Source of the DNA: Streptomyces glomeratus
GTDB lineage: Bacteria; Actinomycetota; Actinomycetes; Streptomycetales; Streptomycetaceae
Direction of reading: 5' to 3'
Length of the DNA stretch: 64,000 nt
NCBI RefSeq assembly: GCF_021462825.1
Contig: NZ_JAKEEB010000014.1
Span: forward strand, 1 to 64,000
Shown: positions 54,602-63,244 of the stretch, piece by piece
Position numbering within the stretch: position 1 is the stretch's first letter
Layout of the letters: every line of letters starts with the position of its first letter
Position numbers and translations under genes: made by a program
The notes under the pieces: generated by a model
Seen by the model: only the letters and a program-made list of their open reading frames with translations
The model's database searches: none
Told to the model about the DNA's origin: nothing

Positions 54602-55180
54602 ATGGCCGCATCCCACCACCGCATCGGCGACCAGGAGCGGGAGGCCGCCGCACGGCAACTGGGCGAGCACTTCGCAAGCGGCCGTCTGACCAAGGGCCAG
54701 CTGGACGAACGGCTCGCGGTGGCCCTCACCGCCGAGACCGCGCCGGCCCTTGACGAGGTGCTGCGGGACCTGCCGGAGCCCTCCGACCCGTCGTCGGGCC
54801 GGCAGCGCAGGGGCCGATGGGCCGCTGTCACCGCCCGTCTGAAGGCGCGGCGGGGCCGCCGGGCCCTGGCCCTCACCCTCGCGGCCTGGGCGGCCGGCGG
54901 TGCCCTCTTCGGAGCGGACTGGCTGTTGTCCTGGCCGGGCCGCCTGCTGCTCGTGGGCGGTATCGCGGTGGCGCTGCTGGGCGGCCGCCCCCACCGCACC
55001 GGCCACGACGGCCGTCCGGGCCGCGTACGGGGCGGCCCGGGCGGCCATATCCCGGGCGGAGGCGGTTCGATGGGCCACGGCGGACCCTTCGGCCACGGCG
55101 GCGCAGGCCTCGGCCGGGGCGGCGGACGGGGCCGCGGCGGCCGCGGCCATGCCTCGAACCCCCGACTCCCGTCAGTGTGA
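54602..55180 (+). CDS. DUF1707 membrane-anchored protein
   Basis: A 192-residue protein. Residues about 5-58 are the DUF1707 domain (RIGDQEREAAARQLGEHFAS, LTKGQLDERLAVALTAET). Two hydrophobic helices (about 93-120) and a Gly/His/Arg-rich tail (about 130-190) follow. DUF1707 proteins are common near envelope or signalling genes; function unknown. Probably co-transcribed with the MMPL gene 80 bp upstream. Confidence 0.88.
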   Translation: MAASHHRIGDQEREAAARQLGEHFASGRLTKGQLDERLAVALTAETAPALDEVLRDLPEPSDPSSGRQRRGRWAAVTARLKARRGRRALALTLAAWAAGGALFGADWLLSWPGRLLLVGGIAVALLGGRPHRTGHDGRPGRVRGGPGGHIPGGGGSMGHGGPFGHGGAGLGRGGGRGRGGRGHASNPRLPSV

Positions 55181-55205
55181 CATCCCCCGCGCACTGACGG
55201 GCCAC

Positions 55206-55259
55206 GTGGCCCGGGGAGCACGTCCGACGGTGTCGGCCGCGACGTGTTCCCCGGGCCAC
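55206..55259. terminator. Large bidirectional hairpin
   Basis: 19-bp stem with one G-T pair (55206-55224 with 55241-55259) and an inner CCGAC/GTCGG pair, between the convergent DUF1707 and minimal-PKS operons. Confidence 0.75.
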
Positions 55260-55390
55260 ACCCATGCCGTCGACACCCCGGCGCGACCGGCCCGGCCCGC
55301 CCGAACGCAACCGCGCAACCGGAACGGCCCGGCCGGTACCCGCCCCCACGACGGGCCCGACCGGGCACACCCCGCTGTTCCTCACCGTGT

Positions 55391-55867
55391 TCAGCCGGCC
55401 GGCGCCGCCTGCGCGCGAGCCACCCGCTCGATCCGCTCCTTGATGGCGCTCATCTGCACCTTCGTGTTCTTGAGCAGGTGATCGGCCATCTCCGGGTCAC
55501 CGAAGGGAAGTTCGTCCCGCACGTGGAAGTCCTGCACCCACCGCATCTCGACCCCGCCGGCCGGGACCACCCGGTACTCCCAGAAGATGTTCATGTACGC
55601 GAAGGGCCCGGTCTCGATCCGGTGCGCCCGTACCGTGCGGGTCCGCACGTCGACGGTGCGCTCCGACACCCATGACCGCTGGATGCCCTCCTCGTCCGGA
55701 TGCATCGTCAGCCGGAACCGCACGGTGTCGCCGTCCCGGTCGAGGATCTGCACCGACGCGTACTCGGTGAACAGATCCGGCCAGGACGCGACGTCGTTCG
55801 TCATCCCCCATACGAGGTCCATCGGGGCGTCGATCACCACCGTGGACTCGGTGTGCCCGGCCGCCAC
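55391..55867 (-). CDS. TcmN-type polyketide aromatase/cyclase (single SRPBCC domain)
   Basis: A 158-residue START/SRPBCC protein very like the N-terminal domain of TcmN and WhiE ORFVI: VVIDAPMDLVWGMTNDVASW, LFTEYASVQIL, RTVRAHRIETGPFAYMNIFW and EMRWVQDFHV. Such enzymes fold and aromatise the first ring (C9-C14) of unreduced chains. GTG 55867 is used. Last gene of the minus-strand minimal-PKS operon, 2 bp after the ACP stop. Confidence 0.94.
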   Translation of the reverse strand: MAAGHTESTVVIDAPMDLVWGMTNDVASWPDLFTEYASVQILDRDGDTVRFRLTMHPDEEGIQRSWVSERTVDVRTRTVRAHRIETGPFAYMNIFWEYRVVPAGGVEMRWVQDFHVRDELPFGDPEMADHLLKNTKVQMSAIKERIERVARAQAAPAG

Positions 55868-55869
55868 GG

Positions 55870-56124
55870 TCAGGCCCCCGCCTTCTGCGAGGCCACGTAC
55901 TCGACCAGCGCGCCCGGGGTCTCGATGTCGTTGAGCGCCTCGTCCGGGATGCTCACGCCCAGCCGGCCCTGCACCTGGGTCACCACCTCTAGGACGGCCA
56001 GCGAGTCGTACCCGAGGTCGGTGAACGCGGTGTCGCGGATGTCGCCGTCCAGGTTGACCGATTCACCCGTGCCCACGCAGTGCCGCATGATCTCGCGGAG
56101 GCCGTCGAGAGTCAGTTCGTCCAT
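55870..56124 (-). CDS. Type II PKS acyl carrier protein
   Basis: An 84-residue ACP. The phosphopantetheine site is Ser41 in TDLGYDSLAVLEVV, followed by IPDEALNDIETPGALVEYV. It carries the growing chain between KS-CLF and the cyclases. It sits in the canonical order KS-alpha, CLF, ACP, aromatase. Confidence 0.95.
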   Translation of the reverse strand: MDELTLDGLREIMRHCVGTGESVNLDGDIRDTAFTDLGYDSLAVLEVVTQVQGRLGVSIPDEALNDIETPGALVEYVASQKAGA

Positions 56125-56228
56125 GTCTGTCTCCGTTCCATGACGAGTCGTTGAGGAGCTGAGCGCTTGCCGGGGCGCGAGGCGGGAGCCGTCGCCGGCT
56201 CCCGCCTCGCGCCCGCCGCCCGATCCGG

Positions 56229-57446
56229 TCAGGCGACGGCCTTGACCACCACGGCCGCGTTGAACCCGTTGTAGCCACGGGCGATGACCAGCGCCGTACG
56301 CACCCGTGCCTCCCGGGGATCCCCGAGGACCAGATCGACCGGGCAGTCGGGCGAGACGGCGGTGACGTTGAGCGTGGACGGGATCACCCCGTGCCGCAGG
56401 GACAGGAGTGCCGCGACGAGGTCGACGGTCGGCCCGGCCGCGTACATCCGGCCCGTGGCCGTCTTCGGGACGGTCACCGCCACCCCGCGGGGCCCGAACA
56501 CACCGGCCAGCGCCTCGCATTCCAGCCGGTCCAGGCGCGGCACGCCGTAACCGTCGGCGAACACCACGTCCACGTCCTCCGGAGCCGTCCGGGCGTCGGC
56601 GAGGGCACCCTCGATCGCACGCCGGAGGTTCGGGCCGCGTCCGGTGCGCGGGTGCGGGTCGAACGCGGTTGCGTAGCCGGCGATCTCCCCGTACGGGCGC
56701 ACCCCACGGGCCTGCGCCGAGGCGGCTTCCTCGACCAGCAGGATCGCCCCGCCCTCGCCGGGCGTGTACCCGTCGGCCGCCACGTCGAAGGGAAGGTAGG
56801 CGCGATCCGGGTCCGTGCTCAGGCTCACCAGCCCCGGCGGGATCTGCCCGACCAGACCGGAGGGGGAGAACGACGAGTCGGTGCCGCCCGACAGCGCGAA
56901 CGTACTGCCGTTCCGGATCACCCGCCGTGCCTGCCCCACGCAGTCGAGACCGCCGGCCTGGTCGGTGATGAACACCCCGCTCGGCCCGCGCATCCCGTGC
57001 CGGATGGAGATCTGGCCGGAGTTGGCCGCGTAGAACCAGGCGATGGCCATGTACGCGCCGACCTGAGAGGGCCCCTTGGCGTACAGGTTCTGCATCTCCC
57101 GCTGGCCGAACTCGGCGCCGCCCGTCGCGTTGGCGGTGACGACGCTCATCTCGTACTCGGGCTGCTCCCCGGGGTCCAGCTCGCCGTCGCGCAACGCCTC
57201 GTCCGCGCAGACGAGTCCGTACTGGGTCATCAGTGCGGTCTCCACCACCACCCGGCTCGGCAGCAGATCGCCCGGGACGAAGTCCCGCACCTCACCGATG
57301 ACCTTGATGGGATAGCCGGAGGGGTCCATCCGCGTCATCGGGCCGAGCCCGCTGCGGCCGTCCAGCGCGGCCGCCCAGTAGGCCTTGGTCCCGATGCCGG
57401 TCGGCGCCAGCACGCCGAGCCCCGTCACCACCGCTCGGCGCGTCAT
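56229..57446 (-). CDS. Type II PKS chain-length factor (KS-beta)
   Basis: A 405-residue ketosynthase-fold protein in which the active-site Cys is Gln163 (FITDQAGGLDC), the hallmark of CLF; this Gln supports malonyl-ACP decarboxylation. It ends IARGYNGFNAAVVVKAV. ATG 57446 overlaps the KS-alpha stop by four bases. CLF sets the chain length; by the company it keeps (WhiE/pentangular enzymes) a long chain of 10-12 acetate units is likely, but I cannot read the length from the sequence. Confidence 0.95.
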   Translation of the reverse strand: MTRRAVVTGLGVLAPTGIGTKAYWAAALDGRSGLGPMTRMDPSGYPIKVIGEVRDFVPGDLLPSRVVVETALMTQYGLVCADEALRDGELDPGEQPEYEMSVVTANATGGAEFGQREMQNLYAKGPSQVGAYMAIAWFYAANSGQISIRHGMRGPSGVFITDQAGGLDCVGQARRVIRNGSTFALSGGTDSSFSPSGLVGQIPPGLVSLSTDPDRAYLPFDVAADGYTPGEGGAILLVEEAASAQARGVRPYGEIAGYATAFDPHPRTGRGPNLRRAIEGALADARTAPEDVDVVFADGYGVPRLDRLECEALAGVFGPRGVAVTVPKTATGRMYAAGPTVDLVAALLSLRHGVIPSTLNVTAVSPDCPVDLVLGDPREARVRTALVIARGYNGFNAAVVVKAVA

Positions 57447-58714
57447 GCGTACGTCCTCTCCGGTGCGGCCACCACGATGGCGCTCTGGAATCCGCCGAAT
57501 CCGCTGCCGACGCTCAGCACGGCGTCGGTGCGCTGCTCGCGGGCGGTGACCGGCACATAGTCCAGATCGCACTCGGGGTCGGGCGTGGACAGGTTCGCGG
57601 TCGGCGGGATCGCGTCGTTGTCGATCGCCAGGCAGCAGGCGGCGACCTCGATGGCACCGATCGCGCCGAGCGAGTGCCCGATCATCGACTTGATCGAGCT
57701 GACGGGCGTTTCGTACGCGTGCCGGCCGAGACTGGCCTTGAACGCCGCCGTCTCGTGCCGGTCGTTCTGCTTGGTGCCCGAGCCGTGCGCGTTGATGTAG
57801 TCGATGTCCTCCGGGTTGAGGCGCGCCTGGTCCAGAGCGACCCGGATCGCCTCGGCCATCTCCCGCCCGTCGGGCTTGAGTCCGGTCATGTGGTAGCCGT
57901 TGGCGCGGCTCGCATAGCCGCGCACCTCGCAGTAGACACGGGCGCCGCGGCGGCGGGCGTGCTCCAGCTCCTCGAAGACCATCACGGCCGAACCCTCGCC
58001 GAGGATCAGCCCCTTGCGGTCGCGGTCGAAGGGCCGGCACGCGTGCTCGGGGTCGTCGTTGGCGGTGGACTGGGCACGCAGGGTGTCGAAGCACGCCACC
58101 GTGACGGGTGAGACCGGCGCGTCCGTGCCCGCGGCCAGCACCACATCGGCGCTGCCCTCCCGGACCAGTTCGAAGCCGTGGCCGAGCGCGTCGATGCCCG
58201 AGGTGCAGCCGGTGGACACCAGCGCCACCGGGCCCTCGGCGCCGATGGTCCAGGCGACCTCGGCCGCCATCGAACTCGGCACCATCACGTCGTACAGCTG
58301 GGGCACCGCGTACTCCGGGTCCACCAGCCACTTGCGGCCGCCGTCGCTGAGGACGACGTATTCGCGCTCCATCAGTTCGGTGCAGCCGATGGCGTTGCCG
58401 AGCGACACGCCCACCCGGGACGGGTCCAGCGCGTCCGTGCCCAGACCGCTGTCGGCCAGCGCCTCCCGCGACGCGACCAGCGCCAGCTGGCCCGCCCGGT
58501 CCAGTCGGCGGGCCTCCTGCGGGGAGAGCCCGTTCGCCGCCGGGTCGAAGTCGATCTCGGCCGCGACCTGGCAGCGGAAATCGGACGGATCGAAGTGGGT
58601 GATCCGCCGGGTCATCGAGCGACCGGCCATCAGCGTGTCCCAGAACGCGGGAACGCCGAGGCCGCCGGGGGCGGCCACGCCGATGCCGGTGACGACGACA
58701 CGCCGCTCGCTCAT
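57443..58714 (-). CDS. Type II PKS ketosynthase alpha
   Basis: A 423-residue condensing enzyme with catalytic Cys170 (VSTGCTSG), His310 (NAHGSGTKQND) and His347 (SMIGHSLGAIG). It begins MSERRVVVTGIGVAAPGG and ends LSVGSGFGGFQSAIVV. It forms the heterodimer with CLF that builds the poly-beta-keto chain. Translationally coupled upstream to the cupin gene and downstream to CLF. Confidence 0.96.
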   Translation of the reverse strand: MSERRVVVTGIGVAAPGGLGVPAFWDTLMAGRSMTRRITHFDPSDFRCQVAAEIDFDPAANGLSPQEARRLDRAGQLALVASREALADSGLGTDALDPSRVGVSLGNAIGCTELMEREYVVLSDGGRKWLVDPEYAVPQLYDVMVPSSMAAEVAWTIGAEGPVALVSTGCTSGIDALGHGFELVREGSADVVLAAGTDAPVSPVTVACFDTLRAQSTANDDPEHACRPFDRDRKGLILGEGSAVMVFEELEHARRRGARVYCEVRGYASRANGYHMTGLKPDGREMAEAIRVALDQARLNPEDIDYINAHGSGTKQNDRHETAAFKASLGRHAYETPVSSIKSMIGHSLGAIGAIEVAACCLAIDNDAIPPTANLSTPDPECDLDYVPVTAREQRTDAVLSVGSGFGGFQSAIVVAAPERTYA

Positions 58715-59145
58715 GCGTGCCCCCCGACCTGCGGGAGGCCGCCCTCGCCGGGCAGCTCCTCGGTGTCCACGTGCCCCAGTTCGGGACGCGGGGCGAGCGG
58801 GCCGAGGAAGAAGACCGCGAACATGTCCTCGTCGCCGTCGTTGTCCATGCGGTGCCGCACGTTCTTCGGCACCATGAACGAGTCGCCGGCCGACAGCTTG
58901 ATCGGCCGTCCGTCGAGGCGGAGCGTCATCTGACCGCTCACGACGTAGAAGAACTCCTCGGAGTACGGGTGGTAGTGCTCGGAGACGAACTCCCCGGGCA
59001 GCAGGGTCCCCGCACCCATGAAGCCGGCGGTGGCGCCGCAGGTCTTCGGGCTCAGGAGGACGCGCAGGTCGCCGCCCCGGCGACGATTCGGCTCCACGTC
59101 GGCGAATGCGACCTTCCCGGGTTCTGTCCGCGGGGCTGGGGGCAT
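58711..59145 (-). CDS. Cupin polyketide cyclase (WhiE ORFII type)
   Basis: A 144-residue cupin: GEFVSEHYHPYSEEFFYVVS (metal-binding His/His/Glu) and the second motif VPKNVRHRMDNDGDED. A cupin directly before KS-alpha is the WhiE ORFII / pentangular arrangement, where it is thought to be a cyclase. AGAAGGAG precedes ATG 59145. First gene of the minimal-PKS operon (59145 to 55391). Confidence 0.9.
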   Translation of the reverse strand: MPPAPRTEPGKVAFADVEPNRRRGGDLRVLLSPKTCGATAGFMGAGTLLPGEFVSEHYHPYSEEFFYVVSGQMTLRLDGRPIKLSAGDSFMVPKNVRHRMDNDGDEDMFAVFFLGPLAPRPELGHVDTEELPGEGGLPQVGGHA

Positions 59146-59764
59146 GGCAATCTCCTTCTCCGACCAGGTGGGGCCCCGTCCACACAGCGGCACGCCAGGG
59201 CCGAGTCGAAGAATGACAACGGGCCCTCCAAGGAGCCTGGGGAGCATCTGAAGGCCACCGGCCGGGCGCTCGGCGATGGCGGCTTCCCCGGCACGGCGCG
59301 AAGATCGGAGACGGACCACGGCCGGCACCCGCCTCGACCGAGCGGCGGAGGCCCCGCGACCCCGCTCGCCGCCGCGGGTCGAGCGCCTCCGCGGTCACGC
59401 CTGCCGTGCGCCCGTGGCAGCGCACGAAGGGGGCCCGCAGCCGAGACCGTGACCGCGGCGGCCTGCCGTGCTGCTCGCGCGGGCGCAGGCCGCCGACGCA
59501 CCGGGCGGCGGCGCCGAGGCCGGGCGCCTCCTCGCCCGGGCGCGGGCTGCTCACGCCTGGCGGGGCCCGAGCGCCTGTGGCAGCCGCTCCCGGCCCGTCC
59601 CGCCCCCGCCCGCCGAGAGGTGCCGGCGCCGGTGGCCGCGCTCCGGTGCGCGGGCGTTACAGCTCACGGCGGGCATCCACGACATGCGGATTCCGCCATT
59701 CGGCCGCATCCTGAAACGGCCCACCACACCAGGCCGCACAGGCCGACCACCCACGGGAGGTCCT
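59146..59764. other. Intergenic region upstream of the minimal-PKS operon
   Basis: 619 bp with no convincing gene. It must hold the promoter of the minus-strand PKS operon and marks the right edge of the cluster. It is very GC-rich in 59320-59640; I could not find a credible -35/-10 pair, SARP heptamer repeats or a palindrome. Confidence 0.5.
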
Positions 59765-59911
59765 GTGATCCTGCTTGCCCTGCTCGCGCCGGTCCTGATG
59801 ATGGCCTTTCTTTTCGGTATGTCCGCCCTCGAGGAATTCCTCTTCCTGCGCCCGACCTCCACGGACGAGGTCAGCCCTCCGGCCGACGAGGCGGAGACGC
59901 CCTCGTCCTGA
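59765..59911 (+). CDS. Small membrane protein
   Basis: A 48-residue protein from GTG 59765 (MILLALLAPVLMMAFLFGMS as a membrane helix, then LEEFLFLRPTSTDEV and an acidic tail). GGGAGG is just upstream. Similar short hydrophobic Streptomyces proteins exist; function unknown. Confidence 0.65.
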   Translation: MILLALLAPVLMMAFLFGMSALEEFLFLRPTSTDEVSPPADEAETPSS

Positions 59912-60056
59912 GGGCACCGGAGGGGATGGGTACGAATGCACGTTCGGCACATTCATCGGCTGATGCCGCTGCCGTCGGTCGCCCCCGGCGGGTCCCTCGG
60001 GAGTGTGCGGTAGGGTTTATCTGCGTGATCACGCGGAACACCGCGGAAGACGCAAC

Positions 60057-60133
<77 letters not shown>

Positions 60134-60148
60134 GCTTCACAGCAGGTC

Positions 60149-60184
60149 GGAGGCCGTTTTCTCAGCGATGGGAAGACGGCCTCC
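60149..60184 (+). terminator. Hairpin after tRNA-Pro
   Basis: GGAGGCCGT (60149-60157) pairs with ACGGCCTCC (60176-60184); TTTT follows the left arm within the loop. 16 bp after the tRNA. Confidence 0.6.
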
Positions 60185-60384
60185 GTCGTGTGGACGAGGA
60201 GGGCGGGGCCGCGGTCCTGTGCCTCCTGCCGGGCGCCTGCTTAGACGACGCCCGCCTGTGGCAGTGCGGCACCGGGATCAAGCCCCTGATCTCGCGCCTG
60301 AGCGGCTGGACGATCACATGGGGCGAGGCCCACACTGCCACCGCCGCGGTCGTGCCTGTACCCGGGCCATGGGCCGCCGGGTGC

Positions 60385-61077
60385 TCAGTCGTGGGCCGCC
60401 CACAGACCGCGTACATGGCCCAGATGCCGCGTCATCACCTTTCGTACGGCTTCCTCGTCCCCGTCCAGCAGGGCGTCCAGGAGTTCGAGGTGCTCCTGTG
60501 CCGAGGCGAGCAGGCGGCCGGTCTCCACGAGAGCGGTCAGCCCGTAGAGGCGTGATCGCTTGCGCAGGTCGCCGACGACCTCGACGAGATGGGCGTTGCC
60601 GGCAAGGGCGAGCAGGCCGAGATGGAAGCGGGTGTCGGCCTCGACATAGGCGATGAGGTCCCCGGCGGCCGCGGCGGAGACGATCTCCCGCGCAGCCGGC
60701 CGCAGGGCCTCCAGCGAGACCCGGTCCGCGGTCCCGGCCAACGCGACCGTGGTCGGGATCTCGATCAGGGAGCGGATGTGGGTGTACTCGTCGAGCTGCT
60801 TCTCGGAGACGGCGGTGACGCGGAAACCCTTGTTGGGGACGGTGTCGACCAGGCCCTCCTTGACCAGGTCCAGCATGGCCTCGCGCACCGGGGTCGCCGA
60901 GACGCCGAAGCGGGCGGCGAGCGTCGGCGCGGAGTACACCTCGCCGGGGCGCAGCTCGCCCGCCACGAGGGCGGCGCGCAGCGCGTCGGCGACCCGCTCG
61001 CGGTAGCTGCTCTTCTTGCCTCCCAGCGTGGGCAGGGCGGGAGCGGCGGACGGCGAGCCGGTGCGCGGGGCGTCCAT
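60385..61077 (-). CDS. GntR-family (FadR-like, FCD domain) regulator
   Basis: A 230-residue regulator. The winged helix (about 25-90) has YSAPTLAARFGVSATPVREA and EGLVDTVPNKGFRV; the C-terminal FCD domain has metal-type residues in EADTRFHLGLLALAGN and MTRHLGHV. It is the last gene on the minus strand after the hydroxyproline genes and should control them. Confidence 0.9.
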   Translation of the reverse strand: MDAPRTGSPSAAPALPTLGGKKSSYRERVADALRAALVAGELRPGEVYSAPTLAARFGVSATPVREAMLDLVKEGLVDTVPNKGFRVTAVSEKQLDEYTHIRSLIEIPTTVALAGTADRVSLEALRPAAREIVSAAAAGDLIAYVEADTRFHLGLLALAGNAHLVEVVGDLRKRSRLYGLTALVETGRLLASAQEHLELLDALLDGDEEAVRKVMTRHLGHVRGLWAAHD

Positions 61078-61205
61078 GGGGTGTCTCCTCGTACGGGCAC
61101 GTTCCGGGGCCGCGGGACGGCACCGGAACGTCCCGTCCGGGTGCCGGTGCAATGTCACGCACCACGAGTATCCCAGGCGGGGGACGGCGGTGCGGCCGCG
61201 GTCGG

Positions 61206-62207
61206 CTAGAGGACGAACCCCTCCGGAAACGGGTCGTCCGGATCCAGGAGGTACTGCGCGGTACCGGTCACCCACGCCCGTCCCGTGAAACTGGGCAGCA
61301 CCGCCGGGAGGCCGCCCACCCGAGTCGTGCCGAGCAGCCGTCCCGTGAAACGCGTCCCGATGAAGGACTCGTTCACGAACTCGGTGTGCAGGGGGAGTTC
61401 GCCGCGTGCGTGCAACTGTGCCATGCGCGCGCTGGTGCCCGTACCGCAGGGGGAGCGGTCGAACCAGCCGGGGTGGATGACCATCGCGTGCCGGGACAGC
61501 CGGGCGGTGGCGCCCGGCGCGTACAGGTGGACGTGGTGGCAGCCGCGGATCGTGGGGTCCTCGGGATGCACCGGCTCCTCCAGGGCGTTGACCGCGTCCA
61601 TCAGCGACAGCCCCGCCGCGAGGATGTCGTCCTTGCGGGAGCGGTCGAAGGGCAGCCCGAACTCCTCCAGCGGCAGGATCGCGTAGAAGTTGCCGCCGTA
61701 GGCGAGGTCGTATGTCACCGTGCGCCCGTCGGCCAGGGTGGCCTTGCGGTCGAGGCCGACGGAGAAGGACGGCACGTTTCTGAGGGTGACCGCCTTCGCG
61801 GCACCGCCCTCCACCGCGACCTCGGCGACGACGGGACCCGCCGGGGTGTCCAGGCGTATGGTGGTCACCGGTTCGGTGACCTCGACCATGCCCGTCTCCA
61901 CGAGCACGGTCGCCACACCGATCGTGCCGTGACCGCACATCGGCAGATAGCCCGAGACCTCGATGTAGACCACACCCCAGTCGCAGTCCGGGCGGGTGGG
62001 CGGCTGGAGGATCGCGCCGCTCATCGCCGGGTGCCCGCGCGGCTCGTTCATCAGCAACCGCTTGATGTCGTCGCGGTGTTCACGGAACCACAGACGCCGT
62101 TCGTTCATGGTGGCGCCGGGGATCGTGCCGATGCCGCCGGTGACCACCCGGGTCGGCATCCCCTCGGTGTGGGAGTCGACGGCGTGCAGGACGAGCTTGC
62201 TGCGCAT
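61206..62207 (-). CDS. 4-Hydroxyproline 2-epimerase (proline racemase family)
   Basis: Inverts C2 of trans-4-hydroxy-L-proline to the cis-D form. The 333-residue protein has both catalytic cysteines, Cys91 in LPMCGHGTIG and Cys254 in SPCGTGTSA, and the HTEGMPTRVV N-terminal motif. Having two Cys makes it an epimerase or racemase rather than a dehydratase. Neighbours (DapA-like deaminase, flavoprotein, GntR) fit hydroxyproline catabolism. Confidence 0.9.
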   Translation of the reverse strand: MRSKLVLHAVDSHTEGMPTRVVTGGIGTIPGATMNERRLWFREHRDDIKRLLMNEPRGHPAMSGAILQPPTRPDCDWGVVYIEVSGYLPMCGHGTIGVATVLVETGMVEVTEPVTTIRLDTPAGPVVAEVAVEGGAAKAVTLRNVPSFSVGLDRKATLADGRTVTYDLAYGGNFYAILPLEEFGLPFDRSRKDDILAAGLSLMDAVNALEEPVHPEDPTIRGCHHVHLYAPGATARLSRHAMVIHPGWFDRSPCGTGTSARMAQLHARGELPLHTEFVNESFIGTRFTGRLLGTTRVGGLPAVLPSFTGRAWVTGTAQYLLDPDDPFPEGFVL

Positions 62208-62236
62208 GACCGTTCCCCTTCGCTCGGTACGCCGGT

Positions 62237-63133
62237 TCAGGCCAGTCCGGCGGCCACGGCCTTCTCCGTGGCGGCGCGGACGGCGCTCTCCTGCTCGGGC
62301 AGCAGCGGGACCCGCGGAGGGCGTACGGGACCACCGTGCCGTCCGAGGACGTCCATGGACAGCTTGATGGCCTGGACGAACTCCACCCGGGAGTCCCAGC
62401 GCAGCAGCGGGTGCAGCTGCCGGTACAGCGGCAGCGCGGTCTCCAGGTCGCCCGCGATCGCCGCCCGGTACAACAGCACCGACGCCCGGGGAAGCGCGTT
62501 CGGGTAGCCGGCCACCCAGCCCTTGGCGCCCGCGACCGCAAGCTCCAGCAGGACGTCGTCGGCGCCGATCAACAGGTCGAGGTCCGGGGCCAGTTCAGCG
62601 AGGTGCCAGGCGCGCCGGGGGTCGCCCGAGAACTCCTTGACGGCCTGGACGTAACCCTCCCCGTGCAGCTTCGCGAGCAGCTCGGGGACCAGGTCGACCT
62701 TGGTGTCGACGGGGTTGTTGTACGCCACGACCGGCACGCCCGCCTTCGCGACCTCCGCGTAGTGCGCGAGCACGGACCGGTCGTCGGCGCGGTAGGAGTT
62801 CGGCGGCAGCAGCATCACCGACGCACAGCCGGCGTCGCGTGCCTGCTCGGCCCAGCGGCGGGCCTCCGCCGATCCGTAGGCCGAGACCCCGGGCATCACC
62901 CGCGCCCCGCCGACCGCGGACACCGCCGTCTCCACGACCTTGGCGCGCTCCTCGGGGGTGAGGACCTGGTACTCGCCGAGCGAGCCGTTCGGTACGACGC
63001 CGTCGCAGCCGTTCTCCACGAGCCAGGCGCAGTGTTCGGCGAACCGGCCGTGGTCGACGGTGAGCCGGTCGGTGAGCGGCAGCGCGGTGGCCACGAGGAC
63101 GCCGTGCCAGGGACGGTTCTGCGGGTCGGTCAT
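62237..63133 (-). CDS. DapA-family lyase, probable pyrroline-4-hydroxy-2-carboxylate deaminase
   Basis: A 298-residue class I aldolase-fold protein with Tyr138 (VAYNNPVD) and Schiff-base Lys166 (QAVKEFSGD). GVVPNGSLGEYQVLTPEER replaces the Thr-Thr motif of true DapA. With the epimerase and flavoprotein it matches the enzyme that converts pyrroline-hydroxycarboxylate to 2-oxoglutarate semialdehyde. ATG 63133. The 111-bp gap upstream (63134-63244) includes an AT-rich stretch near 63160-63182 that may be a promoter or operator. Confidence 0.85.
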   Translation of the reverse strand: MTDPQNRPWHGVLVATALPLTDRLTVDHGRFAEHCAWLVENGCDGVVPNGSLGEYQVLTPEERAKVVETAVSAVGGARVMPGVSAYGSAEARRWAEQARDAGCASVMLLPPNSYRADDRSVLAHYAEVAKAGVPVVAYNNPVDTKVDLVPELLAKLHGEGYVQAVKEFSGDPRRAWHLAELAPDLDLLIGADDVLLELAVAGAKGWVAGYPNALPRASVLLYRAAIAGDLETALPLYRQLHPLLRWDSRVEFVQAIKLSMDVLGRHGGPVRPPRVPLLPEQESAVRAATEKAVAAGLA

Positions 63134-63244
63134 GACGCGATTCCCCCCAGTCGGTGATGTGTGACATATTACTGATTTCTCGGTACTCACCGGCGTCCGC
63201 CGGCATCCCACCGGACCTCGCCGGTCTCCGGGCCTCGCCGGGCC

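Noticed and set aside
30991..59764. SARP heptamer direct-repeat operators
   Set aside because: I looked upstream of the SARP, KAS III, TcmI, ligase/hydroxylase and minimal-PKS operons and found no convincing 11- or 22-bp spaced repeats by eye; a motif search is needed.
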